Below, in pieces: positions 13,334 through 22,864 of a stretch of DNA of 64,000 nucleotides; positions within the stretch are counted from its first letter, which is position 1, and each line of letters opens with the position of its first letter. A program made the position numbers and the translations under genes. Source of the DNA: Boswellia sacra (taxonomy: Eukaryota > Streptophyta > Magnoliopsida > Sapindales > Burseraceae); assembly GCA_013180625.2 (NCBI GenBank), contig SNVD02004304.1, forward strand, positions 62,001 through 126,000. The letters run 5' to 3'. A model generated the notes under the pieces. The model worked only from the letters and a program-made list of their open reading frames with translations. It did no database searches and was not told the DNA's origin.

Positions 13334-13775
13334 TGTTAAGAGATTGAACACTCCCACCGCAGCTCAAATAAAAGACAAGAAATAAATTGTTATGTTAGAA
13401 ATAACAATTTAGGTGGCACTGCCTTCCACAATAAATAAAATAGACAGCATGGGCGGCTTAGACCAAAAATAAAGAAAAAATAAAGGCACAAAATTTAATG
13501 TGGTAAAACCCTCAATTTGAGCGAAACCTTCATGGGATAAGACCAAAAATATTTTATTATGAAGAAAAATATTACAATCTCTCTCACAATTAGAATGGAG
13601 GAGATAACAAGGGAGAAAGAAGAGAAAAGCTTGATACATAAGCTTGGGACGAGTGTAAGGGGAGGAGGAGGCTTTATTATATAGCCTAGCCTCCCCCTTA
13701 ACTCATCGTTTTCCACCAATGTGGGATTGTGTGAAAAAGGTGAAAATGCCTTCACATTTCACATCTTACTTCACA
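13334..13775 (-). repeat. 5' LTR of Copia copy 1
   Basis: Begins TGTTAAGAGATTG on the plus strand and ends TTCACA before the TCAAT duplication. It lacks part of the segment near 13445-13485 that the other LTRs carry, so the two LTRs of this element differ by an internal deletion as well as substitutions. That points to an old insertion. Confidence 0.85.
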
Positions 13776-13905
13776 TCAATAACAAAGTATCGCATCAATT
13801 TATTTCAAGAGTTTATATATATAGTTAGTGCATAAATTTTTGTTTAACGTTACTCTAAAAAACAAAGATTTATTTGAAGAACAAGAAAGGAAAATATATT
13901 AAGAC

Positions 13906-14515
13906 TAGAGGTGGAACCAATCCCCATGGGGATGGAGCCCCGCAATTCCCCAACCCGTTTGGGCCGGGGATGGGGAGCTAAAAATGGGGAATGGGGTGGG
14001 GATGGGGATAAAAATTTTACCCGAAATTAAATAGGGATGGGGATGGGGATTATGCTCCAAGCCCAGCCCGGCCCGCTCCCCGAAATTAAAATAAAATAAT
14101 ATATATATATATTTTTAGTAATCTAATACGTAAACCCTTGTTATCTTTCCTATTATAAAACTTAATGTCCCACCTACTTTAATAAAACTCAAGCTCAACC
14201 TAGCCCACCTTTGTTTGCCTAAAGATTTATTTTAAAGATGTTGATTGTCTAAAGATTTATTAATATTTATTTGTAGGTATGTTGCTTAAGGTTTATAGTT
14301 GTAATTTAAAATATGTTTTATTTTAAAGTAAAAATTTTTAACAAGTAAATGGGGTTGGGGATGGGGATGGGGATGCATTTTGGCTTTGGGGATTCTCCAT
14401 CCCCATCCCCGCTTTAAAAAATTGGGGATTAATAGGGGATGGGGATTGATATTTTAATTGGGGATGGGGATGGGGATGGCATCCCCACCCCCAACCCGGC
14501 CCGATTTCACCTCTA
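13906..14515. mobile_element. Non-autonomous hAT-like element with GGGGAT-rich interior
   Basis: Starts TAGAGGTGGAACC and ends GATTTCACCTCTA, giving an imperfect TIR of the hAT TAGRGGTG type. Both flanks carry the 8-bp duplication ATTAAGAC (13898-13905 and 14516-14523), the TSD length of hAT elements. The related unoccupied sequence at 7398-7415 reads straight through ATTAAGACTTGTTTC. The 610-bp interior is dominated by GGGGATGGGGATGG and CCCCATCCCC blocks that can pair with each other. There is no transposase. Confidence 0.85.
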
Positions 14516-15159
14516 ATTAAGACTTGTTTCTCTTATTGTAAGTAAGGACTGAGATTTTTCTGATGTTTTCAATTGATTATTTTGTAAATTTCTTTGCAGT
14601 TGTTTCAAATTATTTGTGTGGGATTGCTTCACAATAAAATAAAAAATGTATGTGAACGTATTAATGGCTATAAAATTTTATTTTGCATATATAGATTAGG
14701 CTATTGTACCTAAATTTTTTGAATTAAAATTTTATTTTCTGCATTAAAAAGCACCCCAACTACTGTTACGCACTACTTTTGTGTATTGTTAATCTCACAA
14801 CATTTCTTTTGTATACAAAATGATATGTTATAATTTAATTCATTCTTCCTAAAAGTTGAAATCATTATAAAAGATTGAAAGCAAGTTATAATTACAATTT
14901 TTTATAAAAATTTTTGTAAGAGTAATAATTAAAAAAGTTAATTTAATAAATTTTGGTGATTAACGTGTTAATAACAAAGAAATGTCACATGCATTTATAG
15001 TAAGAGTTAATTTATATATAAATTTTATGTATGTAACACTACTATAAGAAAATGAGAAAGCATTAATTAGAAGATCAAGATAGGCAAACATATTAAGGCT
15101 TGATGGTACGTAAATCTTTTTTCCAAAAAGGTACGTGAATGTATTGATGGTTGTAAAAT

Positions 15160-15425
15160 CTTTGCATGTGTATATATATAGACAGTAGACTATCGCAGCT
15201 TAATTTGAGAATGTATATTATATCCTAAGATATTACCTTTTCAGTTACTTTGTTTTATTAAATATTTCTGTTCTGAATGAAGGAATCACTAAACAAATAA
15301 GAACTTTTGAGAGAAGAAAGAAAATTAATTATTAAAGTGTTCGTCTGAATACCGATGATATATGTTTTTGCAAAACAAGGCATGTGAAAGTATTAATGGC
15401 TGTAAAATCTTTATGTATATACATA
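15160..15425 (+). repeat. Segment duplicated at 19055-19330
   Basis: Both copies run from GACAGTAGACTATCGCAGCT (GACAGTGGACAATTGCAGCT in the other) through TATTATATCCTAA, GTTACTTTGTTTT, AATTAATTATTAAAGTG and AAAACAAGGCATGTGAAAGT. They are several percent diverged. A more distant partial copy is near 18400-18430. No coding frame. Confidence 0.7.
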
Positions 15426-17067
15426 TGGGTTAGGTTATTGGAGCTTCTTTAATTTTTTTGCCCCCTTACGTGGAAATGTTATTGAAATTGTGAGAATGGT
15501 TTATCTCATCAACTGCTAACAAAATGTTAGGCCTTTGTTGTATATTCTATCCAGTCAAGCATTAATTTACAAATTTTTGTTGAAAATCAAGAGGTAATAG
15601 TAAGTAAAATCTAGATTAATGTGACAATAAATTAAATATAAATGTCACATTAGTTTTTATACAATGTTAGTGTGTGTAGAATACTCTAGAAAAATAAAGG
15701 AAATCAATTAGAATGTCAAAAACGACAAAAATATTAGGATTTGCTTCTGTTGTTGGCCAATTGAATTCCTTAGTGATTGTTTTAATCGATTAGTTTATAA
15801 CTTGTTTTAGATTGTTTTGAATTAGCTGTGGTGATTTTTTTTCACATAAAAAAGCAAAAAAAAAAATGTCAATAGTCATGTAAAGTTCTTGAGTGAATGA
15901 AGTTTTTTTTTTTTGTGCGAAAAGGTATGGGAAGTATTGATCGCATATATATTTATCTCTTCAATTAGTTCTACCATGAATGAAAGAAATCAATAAACAA
16001 AGAAGAAAATAAATTTATTTTAATTTATTTAAATTATGAAATATCTTAAATAATTACTAAGCCTATTTTCCCCTATAGATCTTAAATCTAACCAACTTTC
16101 CAATTGTTTGCAGAGTTGCAATCATTGAACCTAGTAGTACTAGAACAATTATTTAACGACTTATCGTAGCACTATTAATATTACCATTTCACCTAGAACT
16201 CGAAGATAAAGAAAGATTTCATGCATCATGACTTTTGAAAAGGCATATTGCTTTGTCTGCCACTGGCAGAACTATACAATTAAAAACAAAAAAGGTATTC
16301 CAACTCCCATTTTTGGAAGACACATCTCTTCAATTATTCGGATTAAATCACTGTTTTTCACCTCTTCTTCTTTTGACTCCTTTTTCTTCTTTGCAGCATC
16401 AGCACGAAACACGGCAGCCCGGAAACTAAACTCCATCGATTAGGAATCAAGAGTAAGAGGCTGACTAAGATTGCAGCTGTTGGAATAAGATTTTTTAATT
16501 TGTTGGTATATATATGAATGAATTTATTTTATTTTGTGCTTGTTGAAACTTGATCACATGTTTTTAATCTTTTCTTTTTTTTTTTTTGTGTCGTGCGGAT
16601 GAATTGGGATACGCTTTCGACTTTTATGACTGTATTAGTTTTGATATAGAGATGAGTTTGTTTGTATTAGATTAGATTTGATTTTATTAAAATGGATTTG
16701 GTATTAATATTTGTAATTTTAAATTAAATTAAAAGTGTAAAATTGGTAGTTTAAAGAGTCAATGTCACAAAATTTATTCCCACTTGCATATAAGCTTGAT
16801 GTTATTTATGAACATCATATATTCTATCATGTGTATGCCACCTTGCATAAGCTTAATGTGAGGTCTGATCTTTGAACGTTGTCATTTAGTTTACTTTTGT
16901 TCTTCTGATTTTCGTAAGACTATAAATGTTTATCCTCCTGCTTTCAATTTTTTAAATTTGCTTAATTTTCTAAGAAGAAAAATTTGTACTAAGGCATGCA
17001 TATGGGATTGAGATTTTTATTCATTATGTTATGATATTTAACTATTTGTTACTGTTCATTTGGGCAG
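15426..17067 (+). other. Duplicated upstream spacer
   Basis: From 16,030 on this is the partner of 1800-2780. 15430-16030 contains one copy of the module listed at 4480 (15720-15870) and AT-rich sequence. No gene is recognisable; the open frames of 60-70 codons near 16228-16443 have no known motif. Confidence 0.55.
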
Positions 17068-17147
17068 CTTGTCTCAAAACTTTGTGCGGCTATTGTGATC
17101 TAGTGAAGTTCTTGGTGGCCATTGGAGCTATATCCTTGCAGAAGAGC
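17068..17147 (+). repeat. Splice-bordered cassette, copy 6
   Basis: Preceded by GGGCAG (ending 17067) and followed by GTAAG at 17148. It is 80 bp, the same length as copy 1 (2786-2865), and nearly identical to it. This is the cassette with both splice-like borders that lies closest upstream of the NLR start at 19756, so it is the best candidate for a real 5' UTR exon. Confidence 0.55.
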
Positions 17148-17446
17148 GTAAGAAAATTCAAGTTCTTTCATGGTCCTGTTTGTTTAATTTGTTTTTGAAA
17201 TAAAATAAAGGAAAATTAGATTATGATAAATGAATTAGACAAAGATATCAAGATTTTATTATTATTATTATTTTAAATTTTAACATGCATGATAGATTTT
17301 TCTCCTGTTCATTCATTTATGTAGTTCGTCTAGCTAATCAAAATCTTTTCAGTGTAGAACAAATCTAGTAGTGGAATATTTTGTTAAATTTCATTTTATT
17401 CTTTATGCATAATGTATTCATTGGCTATTTTAATTTCATTTGTGGC

Positions 17447-17952
17447 ATGTGTCAACACTGTTTTTGGCTATCGTGTTCTAGTGAAGTTCTATTTAGCCGT
17501 ACTATTGAAGCTTTCTCCTTGATGAGCTCATGCATGACATGCATGAGTTCTAGAATTCTGCTGAGCTCATGCATGACATGCATGGCTTCCAGAATCCCTC
17601 CCATGTGAATGCATTGAGAGTCAAATTAGTTAGGCACCTCCAATTTTGAAAATCAAAGGAAGTAGCCAAATTTGATTTGAATTTGTATGCAGAATCTTCC
17701 CTATAAATATGGGACGAATTCTGCCTTGTAAAAGCATTAGAGAGAATCCAGAGAGAGTCCAGAGTCTAAACCAGAGAGTTTAGGATTGAGAGAGAGAGCC
17801 AGGAGAGCTCCAGGAAATTTTAGGGGAGTTTTTGTATAATTCTTGTATATCAATTTTCTTTGTGAATACAAGTAGATTTTCTCCCAAATCTCTGTTCTGA
17901 GTTTGCATTGCATCCCAACACTCCTTGCACAATAGATCACAAAAGCAAGGGA
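17447..17952 (+). repeat. Splice-bordered cassette, copy 7, split by a solo LTR
   Basis: The left part (17447-17519) matches the 3422 and 4821 copies. The right part resumes at 17926 with TGCACAATAGATCAC, where copy 4 has TGCACAAGAGAGTAAG. The acceptor position reads GGC and the donor is altered, so this copy should not splice. The interruption is the solo LTR at 17520-17920. Confidence 0.6.
17520..17920 (+). mobile_element. Solo LTR, 401 bp
   Basis: Starts TGATGAGCTC and ends CATCCCAACA, so it has TG...CA termini. It is flanked by CTCCT at 17515-17519 and 17921-17925, the 5-bp duplication left by LTR retrotransposons. Inside are two copies of GAGCTCATGCATGACATGCA (from about 17524 and 17561) and a CTATAAATA box near 17700, followed by a purine-rich GAGAGAG stretch. 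There is no internal domain, so it is probably the product of LTR-LTR recombination. Strand is guessed from the TATA-like box. Confidence 0.82.
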
Positions 17953-19755
17953 AAGCTTAATTAAGTTATGCTAATAATAATTAATAATTTAATTTAATAA
18001 GCTTTTAAAATAGGGATAAACTTAATAAAATTCTCGCGTGATTGAAATATCATTTTGAAAACAAGGTATGCTAAAATATTAATGGTTATAAAATCTTAAT
18101 GTACTTTTATAGATTAGGCTATTGTAACTATTTTTTAGACTTAGAAATTTTATCTATGATTAAAAATCATCCCCACTACTTCTACCCTCTACTTTGAATA
18201 ATATTATTACTCTTACCAAAATTTCTTTTTGCATACAAAAAGGAAATGATCATTATAATATAGTTCGTTCTTCCGAAATGTTAAAATTGTTATTGAAGAC
18301 TTAATTTTATGATTAATATATAGGTTAGCTATTGTAACTTAATTTCCACACCCATCTCCGGCCCCAGCCCCAGCCCCGCCCAACCCAACCACTTTGTTTT
18401 GTTGAATATTTCTGTTATGATAGATAGAAATCACCAAACGTACAAATAAGAATTTGCTTGATCACATTACTCACATCACAAAAGGAAGCAAATTAATTAG
18501 AAAAACAACAAAGGCAAAGAAACTAAAACTTATCTTTGTTGTTGCAATTACCGAAATGGGATTCTGTACTGTTTTTAATTGACTATGTTATAATTTTTGC
18601 GTAGGTTGTTTGAAATTATTTCTGCAGTGATTGTTTCACATATAAAAAAGAAAAAAAAATTGCTCTGGTATTTTAGTAAAGTTCTCTGTAATTGTAAAAA
18701 TTACTTCTCCAATTTTTTTTTTGGAATATTTCCGTTATGAGTGAAAGAAATAAGTAAACAAATAAGAAACAAAGTGTTGTTTGGTCACATTACTCTGAGA
18801 GAAGAAAGGAAAATTAATTAGACGATCAAGAAAGGCATAAATATTAATTAAGACCTGTTTCAGTTATAGCAACTCAGCAATTGAGAAACTTGCAATATTT
18901 TAATGGACCCTTTTGCGTTTTTCCTTCCAGTTTTTTTGAAGTTATTTGTGTGGTGATTATTTCACTCTAAAAGAAAAGGAAAATTTGCGGTGGTACTCAA
19001 GTAAAGCTCGTGTGATTAAAGATATAAACAACGTATGTGAATGTAAAATTAATGGTTGTAAAATCTTTGTATGTGTGTATATATGTAGACAGTGGACAAT
19101 TGCAGCTTAATTTGTTGACAGTGTATTATATCCTAAATACTACCTTTTCTGTTACTTTGTTTTGTTGATTAATATTTCTGTTATGAATGAAAGAAATCAC
19201 CAAAAAAATAAGAACTCTTAAGAGAAGAATGGAAAATTAATTATTAAAGTGTTGGTGTGAATACTGATGATATCGTTTAGCAAAACAAGGCATGTGAAAG
19301 TGTTAATGGTTGTAAAATCTTTGTGTGTAAACATATCCAAGATTTTAAAACAGTGACTATATAAATTAAAATTGTAATTTGAATGACTTACATTTCATAA
19401 TATAGTAAATAATATATATGAATTTTAGATTTGTTTATCCGTTTTAGTAATTTAATTTTAGATAAAATATAATTATTAATAAATAAAAATCAAATTTAAT
19501 AAACAATACTGTTAGACGGAGCTTATTCCAACATTGTCAAATATATTACCGCTTTCCTAGGGAGTTAATATATATATATGATTCTTAATTAGGCTTATTT
19601 ACTTCTACACCTTAGTAATGAATACGTTTGATTTTTACTGTATTCTTCCTTTAAGCTAGGTGCTTTTTTTACTTAATTTTGACCTGACTCTTGCTAATTG
19701 GTCAAATGATTAATTATTTTAAATTGATCTACTTTCTTGATCATGGAAATATAGG
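17953..19755 (+). other. Immediate upstream region of the NLR
   Basis: AT-rich sequence with two copies of the module listed at 4480 (about 18490-18660 and 18800-18990) and the second copy of the segment described at 15160. Just before the NLR start codon the sequence reads ATATAG then GATGG, so the ATG at 19756 may lie one base inside an exon that follows a 5' UTR intron. I could not place a transcription start; a TATATATATATG stretch near 19568-19580 is only suggestive. Confidence 0.45.
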
Positions 19756-22095
19756 ATGGAATGTTTAGCTGCCGCTGCATCAGGTGTTGTATCAAAGATT
19801 GGAGAATACGTGGTGAAGCTAATCATAAACCAAGGTCGTTATTTATGTTCTTTTAACAGCATTGTTACAGTTCTCCAAGAAGAAGAAGACAAGTTGACAA
19901 GGGCCAAAGATGACATAAAGGAAAGAGTGGCAGCAGCAAAACGAAATACTCAAATAATTTATAAAGAAGTAGAAAAATGGCAAAGTGATGCGACCAAGAT
20001 CCTGGAAGAGGTTGAGGGATTGAGAAAAGAAATAGAAGAGAAAAAGTCTTGTCTTAGTGGATGTTGTCCTAATTGTTGGTGCAGATATTGGTTGGGTAGG
20101 AAAGCAGCAAGGAAGACAAGCGATATGTTGAAGCTACGAGAGAACAAATTTGATAGCGTAGGCAATCGTGCCCCACTTCCAACTGACACAGAATTTTCAC
20201 CACCTCGAGGTTTTGAGCTTTTCCAGTCTTCAAAATCTGTTTTTGAACAGATTATGAAAGCGCTTAAAGATGACGAAATTAATCTGGTTGGATTGTACGG
20301 GATGGGCGGGACGGGCAAAACAACCTTGGCAAAGGCAGTGGGTTGTGAAGTCGTAAAAGAGAGAATGTTTGACGAGGCCATCACAGTTGTTTTATCCCAA
20401 ACCCCAAACTTCAAAGATATTCAAGCTGGCTTGGCAGAGTCGTTGGGTTTGAAGCTAGAGGAGGAAGCTGAAGATAATAGAGCAAAGCGATTATACAAGA
20501 GATTTACGGGGACTGATCCAGAGACTGGCAAGAAGCAAGAGACAAGCAAGAAGATCCTTGTAATCCTCGATGATGTTTGGAAAAAATTCGATTTGAAAAC
20601 TAAATTAGGAATTCCCTCTGATGGAGATCACAAGGGTCACAAAATTCTTTTAACTACACGTTTGAAGCAAATTTGTCTTGATATGAATTGTCAGAACAGA
20701 ACTGAACTAAATGTTTTGAAGGAAGACGAGGGGGTAGCTTTACTCAAAAGGCATGCCGGTATAGTTGATGAACTCCCAAACAATTTGAGAGATGATGTGG
20801 TAGTTGAGGTTGCTGAAGAATGTGGTGGTTTGCCTTTGGCACTTGTAGCTATCGGGAGTGCTCTAAAAGAAAAAGAGATTTATGAATGGGATAACATGCA
20901 TCAAAAACTAAAAAATTCAAAACTTGAGGATCTACCTTATACTGAAGTTGCTGGCGAACGAGGTATTTATGCTACTCTTAAAGTGAGTTACGATTATTTG
21001 ATGGGTGAGAAGACCAAGCGATGTTTCCTGTTGTGTTCACTATTTCCTGAAGATTATGCAATTGATGTGGAGGAATTACTTAGGTATGCAATAGGGCTTG
21101 GTTGGTATCAAGATAATCAGTCAATTAGAGAGGCAAGAAATGAATTGCTTTCAACACTTAACCATCTTAAGGCTTCGGGTTTACTAGTAGATGCTTATGA
21201 AGGGTCTGTGAAGATGCATGACATGGTTCGTGATGTTGCCTTATGGATAGCATCCAAGGGAGAGAATGTGTTCATGAGCAAGGTTGGCATGGAACAGGTA
21301 GAGTGGTCAGAGAAGGAAGACTGGGAACGATTTACTGCAATCTCTTTAATGGAGAACAAAATAGAAGAACTTTCTATCAGTTTGGTATGTCCTAAGCTTG
21401 AAATTTTGATACTGGGTGGTGAAAGTTCCGAGAAGATTTTGAAAGTTTCAGGTGAATGTTTTAAAGAGATGAAAGCTTTGAAAGTTTTGAGTCTAAGATA
21501 TGTGTACTTAACACTTAAGTCACTTCAATTCCTGACAAATCTCAAGACTTTACGGCTCAGTCATTGCAATACAAGAGACATCTCTTACGTCGAACAGCTA
21601 GATAGACTTGAGATTCTTTGGTTCAATGGGCCGCTTCCATTTGATGAGTTGCCAAGACAAATAAGTGAACTTCGCAATTTAAGATTGCTTTATTTGGGGG
21701 AATCGGTAATAATTCCTTCCAATGCGTTACGAAGATGCTCTAAACTAGAAGAATTATACGCTTTGGATGAATTTTGGAGACAAAACGTTGAAGAGACGAG
21801 AACGGATAAAAGTAATGCTAGCCTCGTTGATGTAACTTCTCTATCCCGCCTGAGTACACTATGTTTAAGCATATATACTACATGCCTTCCGAAGGACTTG
21901 GCTTTCCCCCAATTGCAGAGGTATGTAATTTGTGTGAACAATGTTTCTGGTTGGACGTCATACAAGAGAGCTTTAAAAATCAGAAACATTAAGGCAACGT
22001 CACTGATTACATTTAAAGCATTATATGGGACTCTAGAATATCTTTGTTTGGAAAATGCAACAGGTTGTAAAAATATTGTGAAGTGTAAGGTGTGA
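19756..22095 (+). CDS. NLR 5' part: CC, NB-ARC and first LRRs, truncated by LTR
   Basis: Open from ATG 19756 to TGA 22093-22095, 779 codons; the last few lie in the Copia LTR, which begins at 22077. Residues 1-130 are helical, with a coiled-coil pattern at about 40-95 and no EDVID motif, as in the RPS2/RPS5-type CNL group. NB-ARC follows: P-loop GMGGTGKTT at 182-190, kinase-2 ILVILDDVW at 267-275, RNBS-B KILLTTR at 296-302, GLPLAL at 358-363, RNBS-D CFLLCSLFPED at 423-433, MHD at 487-489. Degenerate LRRs run from about 530. All nucleotide-binding motifs look intact, so a truncated CC-NB-ARC protein could be made. A short insertion (about 251-265, GTDPETGKK) sits just before kinase-2. Expected role: ATP/ADP-switched pathogen sensor or signalling partner. 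Confidence 0.93.
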   Translation: MECLAAAASGVVSKIGEYVVKLIINQGRYLCSFNSIVTVLQEEEDKLTRAKDDIKERVAAAKRNTQIIYKEVEKWQSDATKILEEVEGLRKEIEEKKSCLSGCCPNCWCRYWLGRKAARKTSDMLKLRENKFDSVGNRAPLPTDTEFSPPRGFELFQSSKSVFEQIMKALKDDEINLVGLYGMGGTGKTTLAKAVGCEVVKERMFDEAITVVLSQTPNFKDIQAGLAESLGLKLEEEAEDNRAKRLYKRFTGTDPETGKKQETSKKILVILDDVWKKFDLKTKLGIPSDGDHKGHKILLTTRLKQICLDMNCQNRTELNVLKEDEGVALLKRHAGIVDELPNNLRDDVVVEVAEECGGLPLALVAIGSALKEKEIYEWDNMHQKLKNSKLEDLPYTEVAGERGIYATLKVSYDYLMGEKTKRCFLLCSLFPEDYAIDVEELLRYAIGLGWYQDNQSIREARNELLSTLNHLKASGLLVDAYEGSVKMHDMVRDVALWIASKGENVFMSKVGMEQVEWSEKEDWERFTAISLMENKIEELSISLVCPKLEILILGGESSEKILKVSGECFKEMKALKVLSLRYVYLTLKSLQFLTNLKTLRLSHCNTRDISYVEQLDRLEILWFNGPLPFDELPRQISELRNLRLLYLGESVIIPSNALRRCSKLEELYALDEFWRQNVEETRTDKSNASLVDVTSLSRLSTLCLSIYTTCLPKDLAFPQLQRYVICVNNVSGWTSYKRALKIRNIKATSLITFKALYGTLEYLCLENATGCKNIVKCKV
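20299..20320 (+). promoter_or_regulatory. Possible miR482/2118-type target over the P-loop codons
   Basis: In many plants the miR482/miR2118 superfamily targets the NLR segment encoding GMGG(V/T)GKT. The sequence here is GGGATGGGCGGGACGGGCAA. It matches the usual GGNATGGGNGGNNTNGGNAA-like pattern at most fixed positions. This is only a candidate: no miRNA is in the window and pairing was not scored. Confidence 0.3.
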
Positions 22096-22542
22096 AGGCA
22101 TTTTGCCTTTCACACTACCTTCACACAATCCCACATCGGTGGGATTCAAAATCAAAGTGGGGAGGCGAGGCTATATAATAAAGCCTCCTCCTCCCCTTAC
22201 ACTTATACCAAGCTTCTGTATTAAGCTTTTCTCTTCTTCCTCCCTTGTAATCTCCTCCATTTTAATTGTGAGAGAGATTGTAATATTTTTCTTTATAGTG
22301 AAATATTTTCGGTCTTGTCCCGTGGAGGTTTCCCTCAAATTGAGGGTTTTACCACGTTAAATATTTGTGTCTTTATTTTCTTTAATTGCCTTTAATTTAT
22401 TTACTGTGGTAAGGCTGAGCCGCCCAAGTTGTCTATTTTATTTATTGTGGAGGGCAGTGCCACCCAAATTGTTATTTCTAACATAACAATTTGTTTCTTG
22501 TCTTTTATTTGAGCTGCGGTAGGAGTGTTCAATCTCCTAACA
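22077..22542 (+). repeat. 5' LTR of Copia copy 2
   Basis: 466 bp, TGTGAAGTG...TCCTAACA. It contains CTATATAATAAAG (22171-22183), the likely TATA box, then AAGCTT-rich sequence. It provides the stop codon (22093-22095) that ends the truncated NLR frame, and presumably a polyadenylation signal. Confidence 0.95.
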
Positions 22543-22543
22543 G

Positions 22544-22555
22544 TGGTATCAGAGC
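22544..22555 (+). other. Primer binding site, initiator-Met tRNA type
   Basis: TGGTATCAGAGC starts two bases after the 5' LTR end. It is the standard complement of the plant initiator methionine tRNA 3' end used by many Copia elements. Confidence 0.9.
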
Positions 22556-22864
22556 AAGGTTGCGAAGGCAGAGCCAAGGGTTAGGACAGTGAGTGGTTAC
22601 TTGTATGGTTATATACATGTCTAGGAAAGCTTTGTCAAAAAGACGATAAGAGTCTAAGGAGACTGGATTTTAAGTGGGACCGCTTGTGACCCCTCCAGTG
22701 TTTCCTGGAAGCTTTTCTGGTGTATATTAAATCGTACCGGCACTTACTACTATTCTTGGTTACTGTTTAGCAGTGGTGTACGTATACGGATACTGTTACT
22801 GTTCACGTATACGATACTATTCAAGGTACTGTTCACATATACGGTACTGTTCACTACAAGACAA

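Larger units (their letters stand above)
8679..13775 (-). mobile_element. Degenerate Ty1/Copia LTR retrotransposon (copy 1)
   Basis: Complete in structure but decayed. LTRs lie at 8679-9139 and 13334-13775, read right to left. Target duplications TCAAT are at 8674-8678 and 13776-13780. Inside the right (5') LTR edge, the complement of TGTATCAGAGCC (about 13319-13331) is a one-base variant of the initiator-Met tRNA primer site. Coding order on the minus strand is gag, protease, integrase, RT, RNase H, which is Copia order. It belongs to the same family as the element at 22077-27295 but is much older, with many stops and frameshifts and visibly diverged LTRs. Confidence 0.92.

Noticed and set aside
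18345..18392. Short CCCCAGCCCCAGCCCC patch
   Set aside because: It resembles the GC-rich ends of the hAT-like elements, but no TIR or target duplication could be found.
22103..22360. 85-codon frame, repeated at 26862-27119 and related frames in the old copy
   Set aside because: It is LTR sequence repeated in each LTR, not a gene.
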